NCBI GenBank assembly: GCA_030632925.1
Contig: DAOVTU010000260.1
Location: 1 to 5,411 of the forward strand
Reading direction: 5' to 3'
Length of the DNA: 5,411 nucleotides
DNA from: Candidatus Krumholzibacteriia bacterium
GTDB taxonomy: Bacteria > Krumholzibacteriota > Krumholzibacteriia > LZORAL124-64-63
In this document: positions 1 to 5,411 of the stretch, one piece after another
Layout of the letters: every line of letters starts with the position of its first letter
Position numbering within the stretch: the first letter of the stretch is position 1
Program-made: the position numbers and the translations under genes
The notes under the pieces: generated by a model
Databases searched by the model: none
What the model saw: the letters and a program-made list of their open reading frames with translations, nothing else
What the model was told of the DNA's origin: nothing

Positions 1-1029
1 AAGCAGAACAGTGCCGCCAGCGAGGCCGACGCCGCCAACGAAACCCTGCGCGGTTTGGGCTGGCAGGTGGAACGCGACGTGCGCGCTTCGTGGTATGAAC
101 TGGGTTTCATTCAAGGGCAGATCGACATTGTGAGCCGCAACCTCGCCTTGGCGCACCAAACCGAGATCCACACCCGGGCCAGTTACGAGTCGGGCGAAGG
201 ACCATACGCCTCGGTGCTGAATGCCCAAATGGAAATCGGCCGCCTGGATGCCCGTCTGGCTGGATTACAGGATCGCCTGACACCGGTCACGGCCCGGTTG
301 AACATTGCCGCGGGCCTGAATACTGACTGGGCCGTGCCGAATATTGCGGAATTGCCGCTGGCGCTGGTCCAGGCCGTATTGCCTTCGCGCGAAACGCTGA
401 AGACGACTTTGGCGCACAACAATCCGTCCCTGGCAGCCTGGCGTTACCAACAGGAAAGCCGCCGCCACGGGGTGGCTGCCGCCGACCACCGCTCGTATCC
501 GGATCTCACTTTGGGCGTGGACTACATCATGACCGGTGAGGCTGCCATGGCGGGCGTTGAAAACAGCGGCCGCGATCCGGTCATTGCCCGGGTGGCCGTG
601 AATGTGCCGCTTTGGGGTGGGCAGGTCGATGCCCAGCAGAAGGCTTCGGCGGGCATGTTGCGCGCCACGAGTGCGGGCCTGTCCGACGCGCGCCAACGTC
701 TAACTGGACAACTCGAAAATGCACTTTTTGCCTGGCGTGAAGCTGGGCGCAATCTGGAACTCTATGGCCAGACCTTGTTGCCGCGCAGCGAGCAGACCCT
801 TTCTGTCGTGACGGCGAGTTACGAATCGGGTCAGGCTGATTTTGACGATTTGCAAGCTGCGCGCCAGGCGCATCTGGGCCTGGAGTTGGCGTTGCTGCGA
901 GCGGGCACTGACCGGCTGTTGGCCCTGAATGATTTGGGCGCCTTGTTGGGCGTATCGATGGATGACCTGGCTGCCGGCGACTTGCCGCAGCCCCGTGTGA
1001 AGACCGCAACCAAAACTGAAAGCGAATAG
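1..1029 (+). CDS. TolC/CusC-family outer-membrane efflux protein, 5'-truncated
   Basis: This is the outer-membrane channel subunit of the tripartite pump, expected to form a trimeric barrel-and-tunnel spanning the outer membrane and periplasm. The frame is open from base 1 with no start in view; 342 residues remain before TAG at 1027-1029. Family members are usually about 420-480 residues, so roughly the first quarter is missing. The TTG at 55 is only an internal codon. What shows the family: long Ala/Leu/Gln-rich amphipathic helices; the two structural half-repeats, each marked by SYESG (visible residues 61-65 and 273-277), 212 residues apart; and the NVPLWGGQ motif (201-208) followed by a helix, typical of the second half of outer-membrane efflux proteins. 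The C-terminal tail is short and polar (KTATKTESE). Only 3 bases separate it from the adaptor gene, so the two are probably co-translated. The assignment to a metal pump rests on the neighbours, since this protein family does not itself reveal the substrate. Confidence 0.93.
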   Translation, partial: KQNSAASEADAANETLRGLGWQVERDVRASWYELGFIQGQIDIVSRNLALAHQTEIHTRASYESGEGPYASVLNAQMEIGRLDARLAGLQDRLTPVTARLNIAAGLNTDWAVPNIAELPLALVQAVLPSRETLKTTLAHNNPSLAAWRYQQESRRHGVAAADHRSYPDLTLGVDYIMTGEAAMAGVENSGRDPVIARVAVNVPLWGGQVDAQQKASAGMLRATSAGLSDARQRLTGQLENALFAWREAGRNLELYGQTLLPRSEQTLSVVTASYESGQADFDDLQAARQAHLGLELALLRAGTDRLLALNDLGALLGVSMDDLAAGDLPQPRVKTATKTESE

Positions 1030-1032
1030 GCC

Positions 1033-2934
1033 ATGAGCAGCGAACGTAAAACCGGGTTCTTCAATAGACAGACTTTGCTGGTGGCGGTCATCGTGGTGGC
1101 GGCCTTTGCCGGCGGATTCCTGGTTCGTGGGGGCGGCGGCTCGGCTCCGGGTGGTGGCCAGCACGCCCACAGCGAAGAAGCAGCGGCGACGCGTTGGACC
1201 TGTTCCATGCATCCGCAAATCATCCTGCCGTCCAACGACCAGCAGTGCCCCATCTGTTTCATGGATCTGATTCCGCTGGAAGAGAACACCTCGGCCGGTC
1301 TGGCCCCTGGGGACCTGGCGTTGACCGAAACGGCAGCGGCTTTGGCCGATGTGACCACCGACCGGGTGGAACGCCGATTCGTGACCCGCGCGGTGCGGTT
1401 GGTGGGAAAGGTTTCGGCCGACGAGACCCGCACCCGCACTATCAATGCGCGGGTCGGCGGGCGCCTGGACAAGCTGTATGTCGATGTTACCGGCCAGGAT
1501 GTGACCGCGGGTATGAAGCTGGCCGAAATCTACAGCCCCGAACTGTACACCGCCCAGGCTGAACTGCAGGCTGCAGCAAAGGCTGCCCGGCAGAGCAACG
1601 AAAACGGTTCTTTGGCCGGCAGCGCCGAAGCTACGTTGCACGCCGCCACCGAAAGACTGCGGCTGTGGGGCATGGGCGAAGAACAAATCCGTGACATCAC
1701 TGCCGGCCAGGCCATCAGCGATCACCTGACGGTCACCGCGCCGGTCGGGGGCGTGGTTGTCGACCGCAAGGCCACCGTCGGCTCCTATGTCAAGACCGGT
1801 TCCGTGCTGTACGCCATCGCCGACCTGTCGCAGGTGTGGATTTCCCTGGAAGCCTTTGAAACCGACGTGCCCTGGTTGCGTAAGGGGCAGGCTGTGACCT
1901 TCACCACCCGAGCCTTTGCCGGCCGCAAATTCACGGGCGATATTTTGTTTATTAACCCCGTGCTGGACGAACGCACGCGCACCATCGAAGTGCGCGTTGC
2001 GGTGGACAACAGCGCTGGCCTGCTGAAACCCGGCATGCTGGTTGTTGGCCAGGTCGAAGCCGCCCTGGATGCGGACGGCCTGCCGGTGACCAACGAGGAT
2101 GAAACCACGCCGCCCCTGGTAATCCCCACCTCGGCACCCTTGCTGACCGGTGACCGGGCTGTCGTTTACGTGAAACACGATGGCGAAAACGGTCCGGTCT
2201 TTTCCGGCCGTCAAGTGGTGCTCGGCCCGCGTGCCGGTGACTACTATCTGGTGGTTTCGGGCCTGGCCGAAGGTGACGAAGTGGTCACTCGTGGCAATTT
2301 CAAGATCGACAGTGCGCTGCAGATACAGGCCCAGCCGAGCATGATGAACCCCAGTGGCGGCGGCCAGGTGCCGGGTCACGACCATCATGGCGGTGGCATG
2401 GAAATGGCCAACCAGGAGATGGTTGTGGAGATGCCGGATGTGGCGCCTTTCGTGGCTCCGGAGTGTTTCCGCGCCGGCCTCAAAACGGTTGTCGATGAGT
2501 ACTACACGTTGCAGGTGGCTTTGGCCGGTGACGATGATGCCCACGCTGGTCATGCGGCCCACGCCCTGCAGGAAGTGCTGTCGGAACTGGCCTGCGATAC
2601 GTCGCAACTGGATGCCAGCGGCGCCGAGTTCTGGAGTCTGCTCACCAGGGAATTGAAGACCGCGGCCAGTCTGACCGCCGGTGCCCAGGACATCGCGGCC
2701 CGGCGCATGGCCTTTGAGCCTTTGTCCGATACGCTGTGGTTGGCGGTTTCCACTTTTGAAGGCGAATCCGAGTCTCCCGTGTGCCGCTTCCATTGTCCCA
2801 TGGCCATGGATGGTGCGGGCGCCTTTTGGCTGCAATCCGGCGAGACCACGGCCAATCCCTATTACGGGGCCTCGATGTTGCGCTGCGGTTCGCAGGTTGA
2901 AGTGGCCGGCGGTCCGGCTCCGGAGGGAAAATAG
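1033..2934 (+). CDS. cusB: CusB-like periplasmic adaptor with N-terminal HMBD and C-terminal DUF3347-type domain
   Basis: This is the membrane-fusion (adaptor) subunit that joins the RND pump to the outer-membrane channel and probably captures metal and hands it to the pump. It has 633 residues, longer than E. coli CusB (about 400). Order of parts: one N-terminal membrane anchor (about 14-31) with no lipobox; a Gly-rich spacer with H44/H46; a heavy-metal-binding domain (55-82) with C57, M59, H60, C72, C75 and M77; a barrel-sandwich (lipoyl-like) half (about 137-168); a helical hairpin (about 169-222); the second lipoyl half (about 232-262); a beta-barrel (about 265-345); a membrane-proximal domain (about 365-436); a His/Met-rich linker (437-467); and a DUF3347-like domain (about 478-624) ending in CRFHCPMAM and MLRCG. 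ATG at 1033 is the only sensible start, since it directly precedes the anchor, but its Shine-Dalgarno match is weak. Translation is therefore probably coupled to the gene upstream. Cu(I)/Ag(I) is inferred from the Met/Cys ligands; other soft metals are possible. Confidence 0.95.
   Translation: MSSERKTGFFNRQTLLVAVIVVAAFAGGFLVRGGGGSAPGGGQHAHSEEAAATRWTCSMHPQIILPSNDQQCPICFMDLIPLEENTSAGLAPGDLALTETAAALADVTTDRVERRFVTRAVRLVGKVSADETRTRTINARVGGRLDKLYVDVTGQDVTAGMKLAEIYSPELYTAQAELQAAAKAARQSNENGSLAGSAEATLHAATERLRLWGMGEEQIRDITAGQAISDHLTVTAPVGGVVVDRKATVGSYVKTGSVLYAIADLSQVWISLEAFETDVPWLRKGQAVTFTTRAFAGRKFTGDILFINPVLDERTRTIEVRVAVDNSAGLLKPGMLVVGQVEAALDADGLPVTNEDETTPPLVIPTSAPLLTGDRAVVYVKHDGENGPVFSGRQVVLGPRAGDYYLVVSGLAEGDEVVTRGNFKIDSALQIQAQPSMMNPSGGGQVPGHDHHGGGMEMANQEMVVEMPDVAPFVAPECFRAGLKTVVDEYYTLQVALAGDDDAHAGHAAHALQEVLSELACDTSQLDASGAEFWSLLTRELKTAASLTAGAQDIAARRMAFEPLSDTLWLAVSTFEGESESPVCRFHCPMAMDGAGAFWLQSGETTANPYYGASMLRCGSQVEVAGGPAPEGK
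1195..1278 (+). other. Heavy-metal-binding domain (HMBD) of the adaptor
   Basis: Adaptor residues 55-82 match the short treble-clef-like HMBD found in Cus-type adaptors and some copper ATPases: W-T-C-x-M-H-P, a spacer, then C-P-x-C-x-M-D-L. The putative ligands C57, M59, H60, C72, C75 and M77 are all present. The residue after the second CxxC cysteine is Phe (CPICFM) where the family, from memory, nearly always has Gly (CPxCGM). The domain sits just outside the inner membrane, directly after the anchor and a flexible Gly-rich spacer, a good position for periplasmic metal capture. Confidence 0.88.
2341..2433 (+). other. His/Met-rich linker between adaptor core and C-terminal domain
   Basis: Adaptor residues 437-467 are low-complexity and Gly-rich. 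They carry M437, M438, H449, H451, H452, M456, M458, M463 and M467. The composition fits a flexible, metal-attracting tether joining the conserved adaptor core to the C-terminal domain. Metal binding is inferred from ligand density, not from a known fold. Confidence 0.6.
2464..2904 (+). other. DUF3347-type C-terminal domain of the adaptor
   Basis: Adaptor residues about 478-624 fit the DUF3347 pattern. An N-terminal helical part runs from L483 to about L516, with an acidic/His patch at D500-H510. The C-terminal part has the order F-E-x-L-S, then C584-x3-C588-P-M590-x-M592, then W599-L, then N608-P-Y-Y-G and M615-L-x-C618-G. From memory, this domain is fused to or encoded beside CusB-like adaptors, mainly in Bacteroidetes and related groups. 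The clustered Cys, Met and His (C584, H587, C588, M590, M592, M615, C618) suggest soft-metal binding; the function of the domain is otherwise not established. Confidence 0.8.
2922..2927 (+). promoter_or_regulatory. Strong Shine-Dalgarno site for the pump gene
   Basis: GGAGGG lies within the last codons of the adaptor gene (Pro-Glu-Gly before Lys-stop), 7-8 bases before the ATG at 2935. It fixes that ATG as the start of the pump. The stop TAG (2932-2934) directly abuts the ATG, so terminating ribosomes could also restart there. Confidence 0.85.
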
Positions 2935-5411
2935 ATGGCCGTGCAACCAACTCCCGAAGGCAGTTCTGTCACTAACGGCCCTTTAGGTCGCCTGATCGGT
3001 TTCTGCCTCGACAACAAGCTGATCGTCTTTCTGCTGGTTCTTCTTTTTGTGGGCTGGGGTGCCGTCGTATCCCCCTTCGACTGGCAAGTCGGCCCACTGC
3101 CCCGGGACCCCGTGCCGGTGGATGCAATCCCGGATCTGGGGGAGAACCAGCAGATCGTTTTTACCGACTGGCCCGGTCGCAGTCCCCAGGATGTCGAAGA
3201 CCAGATCACCTACCCGCTGACGGTGTCGCTGCTGGGCCTGCCCCATGTTAAGACTGTGCGCAGTTACAGCTTCTTCGGCTTCTCGACCATCTATGTGATC
3301 TTCGACGAAAAGAGCGAATTCTACGACTCGCGCACCCGCATTCTGGAAAAGCTGGGCAGCCTGTCGGCCGGTACCCTGCCCGACGAAGTGCGCCCCGCTT
3401 TGGGGCCGGATGCAACGGCTTTGGGGCAAGTCTATTGGTACACTCTGGAAGGCCGCGACAAAGAGGGCCATCCGACCGGCGGTTGGGACCTCGCCGAACT
3501 GCGCACCATCCAGGATTATTATGTGCGCGACGCCCTGCTGGCCGCAGGTGGCGTGGCTGAAGTCGCCTCCGTGGGCGGCTTCCAACAGGAATACCAGGTC
3601 GACGTGGACCCCGATGCCCTGCGTTACCACGGTCTGAGCCTGGCTCAGGTAACCCGCGCGGTGAAAGAAGCGAACCGTGATGTGGGCGCCCGCAGTCTGG
3701 AAATCAACCGTGTCGAATACGTGGTGCGCGGTGTGGGCACCATCACCAGTGTGACCGACCTTGAGCAAAGTGTGGTGGCGGTGCGCAACAACGTGCCGGT
3801 CCTGGTGTCGGATGTGGCTCACGTGACCCTGGGCCCGGCCTTGCGCCGCGGTGCTTTGGACAAGGAAGGGGCCGAAGCGGTGGGCGGCGTGGTTGTCGTG
3901 CGCTACGGCGAAAATCCCCTGGGCGTGATCAACCGCGTCAAAGAAAAGATCGCCGAAATTGCTCCCTCGTTGCCCAGTAAGACCCTGCCCGATGGTCGTC
4001 ACAGCCAGGTGACGGTGGTGCCGTTCTACGACCGCAGCGGTTTGATCAAGGAAACCCTCGGCACTCTGGGCGAGGCGTTGCGCCTGGAAATCCTGATCAC
4101 GATCATCGTGGTGATTGTCATGGTGCGCAATCTGCGCGGTGGCATTATGGTGGCCGGCTTGTTGCCGCTGGCGGTGTTGATGGTCTTTGTGGCCATGAAG
4201 GTGTTTGGCGTCGACGCGAATATTGTGGCCCTGTCAGGAATTGCCATCGCCATCGGGACGATGGTGGACATGGGCGTGATCCTGGTCGAGAACATCCTTT
4301 CGAGTCGCGAAAAAGCTGAATTGCTGGGTGACCAGGCGCCCAGCTTGCGCGAAACCATTCACGTGGCGAGCAGCGAGGTGGGCGGCGCCGTGCTCACCGC
4401 CGTGGCGACCACCGTGATCAGTTTTCTGCCGGTGTTCACTTTGTTGGCCGCCGAGGGCAAGCTGTTCCGGCCCCTGGCTTTCACCAAGACCTTTGCCCTG
4501 ATCGCTTCGGTGATCATCGCCATCGTGGTGATCCCGCCGGTGGCTCACCTGCTGTTGGGCATCAAGATGGGCTGGCGCCGCAAGGTTGCCGGCGGCGTGA
4601 AGAAACCATGGTGGCAGGGGCAGGGCATGTTCAATCTGGTCCTGGCTTTCGTGGCGGCCATACTGCTGGCCGGGCAGTGGTTGCCCCTCGGGGCAGGCCG
4701 CAGCCTCCTGCTGAACATCCTGTTCGTATTGGTGGTCATCGGAGGCGTATTGGGTCTGTTCTCGGCCTTTGGACGGGTATACGGACGCCTGCTCGGCTGG
4801 TGTCTGGACCACAAGGCGCTGTTTTTGGCGTTGCCTGTCGTTCTGGTCCTCTGGGGCAGTATGGCCTGGCTTGGTTTTGACCGCGTCTTTGGCATCCTGC
4901 CCGGGGCTGGTGCTGACGGGGCTGATGGCTCGACCTGGTCGCGCATCTGGTCTGGCCCGCGCCACAAGTTTCCCGGCCTGGGCAAAGAGTTCATGCCGCC
5001 GCTGGACGAGGGTTCGTTCCTGTACATGCCAACCACCATGCCTCACGCCTCGATCGGCGAGGCGGGCGACGTGTTGTCGAAAATCGACATGGCCATCGCC
5101 ACGATTCCCGAAGTGGAACAAGTGGTGGGCAAGTTGGGACGGGCCAAAACCGCCTTGGATCCAGCGCCTATTTCCATGATCGAGACAGTCATCAATTACA
5201 AGTCGGAGTACCGCCTGAACGAGGCGGGGCATCGGCAACGATACAAGTTTGATCGCGGTGAAAATGCCTTTGTGCGCGATGGCGGCGGGGCTCTGATTCC
5301 CGACAACCGTGGGCGGTTCTTCCGCCAGTGGCGTGACGAGATCCGCTCCGAAGACGACATCTGGCAGGAGATCGTGCGCGTGGCAAAAATCCCGGGCACG
5401 ACTTCGGCGCC
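2935..5411 (+). CDS. cusA: CusA-like heavy-metal RND efflux permease, 3'-truncated
   Basis: This is the proton-driven inner-membrane pump of the tripartite complex. 825 complete codons are visible without a stop; about 400 more residues would be expected in this long clade. Visible parts: a polar N-terminus; TM1 (about 29-45); pore subdomains with V-D-A-I-P-D-L (120-139 nt into line 3121) and the WPGRSPQDVEDQITYPL motif; GPDATALGQVYWYTLEGRD; TM2 (384-397), TM3 (404-421), TM4 (430-452) with the proton-relay Asp D445 in GIAIAIGTMVDMG; TM5 (484-503); TM6 (517-541); two extra hydrophobic segments (566-585 and 591-612); TM7 (628-648); then the start of the second periplasmic half with EFMPPLDEG, M698 in YMPTTMP, and M748/E750, which align with E. 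coli CusA M573, M623 and E625. These Met favour Cu(I)/Ag(I) over Zn/Co/Cd pumps of the CzcA type, which lack the YMP motif. Most other E. coli Met-relay positions are not Met. The start is fixed by the strong ribosome site. Confidence 0.95.
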   Translation, partial: MAVQPTPEGSSVTNGPLGRLIGFCLDNKLIVFLLVLLFVGWGAVVSPFDWQVGPLPRDPVPVDAIPDLGENQQIVFTDWPGRSPQDVEDQITYPLTVSLLGLPHVKTVRSYSFFGFSTIYVIFDEKSEFYDSRTRILEKLGSLSAGTLPDEVRPALGPDATALGQVYWYTLEGRDKEGHPTGGWDLAELRTIQDYYVRDALLAAGGVAEVASVGGFQQEYQVDVDPDALRYHGLSLAQVTRAVKEANRDVGARSLEINRVEYVVRGVGTITSVTDLEQSVVAVRNNVPVLVSDVAHVTLGPALRRGALDKEGAEAVGGVVVVRYGENPLGVINRVKEKIAEIAPSLPSKTLPDGRHSQVTVVPFYDRSGLIKETLGTLGEALRLEILITIIVVIVMVRNLRGGIMVAGLLPLAVLMVFVAMKVFGVDANIVALSGIAIAIGTMVDMGVILVENILSSREKAELLGDQAPSLRETIHVASSEVGGAVLTAVATTVISFLPVFTLLAAEGKLFRPLAFTKTFALIASVIIAIVVIPPVAHLLLGIKMGWRRKVAGGVKKPWWQGQGMFNLVLAFVAAILLAGQWLPLGAGRSLLLNILFVLVVIGGVLGLFSAFGRVYGRLLGWCLDHKALFLALPVVLVLWGSMAWLGFDRVFGILPGAGADGADGSTWSRIWSGPRHKFPGLGKEFMPPLDEGSFLYMPTTMPHASIGEAGDVLSKIDMAIATIPEVEQVVGKLGRAKTALDPAPISMIETVINYKSEYRLNEAGHRQRYKFDRGENAFVRDGGGALIPDNRGRFFRQWRDEIRSEDDIWQEIVRVAKIPGTTSA
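4267..4269 (+). other. Proton-relay aspartate D445 of the pump
   Basis: Codon GAC in the TM4 motif G-T-M-V-D-M-G aligns with E. coli CusA D405 (CzcA D408), known to be needed for proton-coupled transport. Its presence indicates a functional, proton-motive-force-driven pump. The partner residues in the later membrane segments lie beyond the window. Confidence 0.85.
4630..4770 (+). other. Extra transmembrane hairpin between TM6 and TM7 of the pump
   Basis: Pump residues 566-585 and 591-612 are two uncharged hydrophobic stretches separated by a short turn with G586-A-G-R589. In E. coli CusA this region holds only a surface helix and a short loop. An even number of added spans keeps the following periplasmic domain on the correct side. 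Similar extra length is recalled in the long CusA-like clade, so it is probably a lineage trait. Confidence 0.65.
5026..5184 (+). other. Periplasmic methionine metal-site residues M698, M748 and E750
   Basis: M698 (codon 5026-5028, in L-Y-M-P-T-T) and M748 (5176-5178, in P-I-S-M-I-E-T) are 50 residues apart, exactly the spacing of M573 and M623 in E. coli CusA, two of the three Met that bind Cu(I)/Ag(I). E750 matches E625. The third Met (M672 in E. coli) would lie just past the right edge of the window. Confidence 0.8.

Noticed and set aside
1120..1163. G-rich tract that might form a G-quadruplex
   Set aside because: Most of the runs are only two G long, and the tract is explained by Gly codons of the spacer after the membrane anchor.
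2341..2433. A separate small metal-chaperone (CusF-like) gene around the His/Met-rich region
   Set aside because: The region is in frame inside the adaptor, with no stop before it and no separate start with a ribosome site. It is a linker, not a gene.
700..2946. Very long open frame on the minus strand (748 residues) opposite the channel and adaptor genes
   Set aside because: It lies antisense to two well-recognised genes, crosses their junction, and its translation is rich in His, Gln, Arg and Gly with no recognisable domain. GC-rich codon bias on the plus strand removes stop codons from this antisense frame.
2983..5238. Long minus-strand open frames at 2983-4002 and 4234-5238 opposite the pump gene
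   Set aside because: Same codon-bias shadow effect. Their products are His/Gln/Arg-rich without domain features, while the plus strand encodes a continuous, motif-perfect RND pump.
2935..5411. Possible frameshift or pseudogene in the pump, given its unusual length and insertions
   Set aside because: Codon-by-codon translation is open throughout, all conserved motifs stay in one frame, and the insertions fall at positions where the long CusA clade is recalled to have extra residues.
1..5411. CRISPR arrays, insertion sequences, tRNA/rRNA genes, attachment sites or terminators
   Set aside because: The window is almost wholly coding. No spaced direct repeats, transposase motifs, RNA-gene signatures or hairpin-plus-T-run sites were seen.

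Overview
The window is a tightly packed, single-strand (+) fragment of a heavy-metal efflux operon of the Cus/Czc type (HME-RND tripartite pump). The gene order is outer-membrane factor, periplasmic adaptor, inner-membrane pump. All three genes are read in the same direction and almost nothing is noncoding: 3 bases separate genes 1 and 2, and none separate genes 2 and 3. Both ends are cut. The first gene lacks its start and the third runs open off the right edge, so no promoter, operator or terminator is visible.

Layout: 1-1029 is the C-terminal part of a TolC/CusC-family outer-membrane channel protein. 1033-2934 is a complete 633-residue CusB-like adaptor with unusually heavy metal-binding furniture: an N-terminal heavy-metal-binding domain, a His/Met-rich linker, and a C-terminal DUF3347-type domain with a Cys/Met motif. 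2935-5411 is the first 825 codons of a CusA-like RND permease of the longer clade, with an extra pair of membrane segments and an extra periplasmic insertion relative to E. coli CusA. Together they would form a channel from the periplasm or inner membrane to the outside, exporting a soft metal, most likely Cu(I)/Ag(I).

Organism: an outer-membrane channel implies a diderm (Gram-negative) bacterium. Base composition is GC-rich (roughly 60% by eye). From memory, the combination of adaptor-fused DUF3347 and the long CusA form resembles Bacteroidetes and other FCB-like or environmental lineages more than Enterobacteria. The GC content is higher than typical Bacteroidetes, so a higher-GC relative or a transferred operon is possible. 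No phylum can be assigned from this window.

No wholly new system was found. The most interesting point is in the pump. It keeps the periplasmic methionine site of CusA (two of three Met are in view) but lacks most of the methionine relay positions described for E. coli CusA, so its metal path or specificity may differ.
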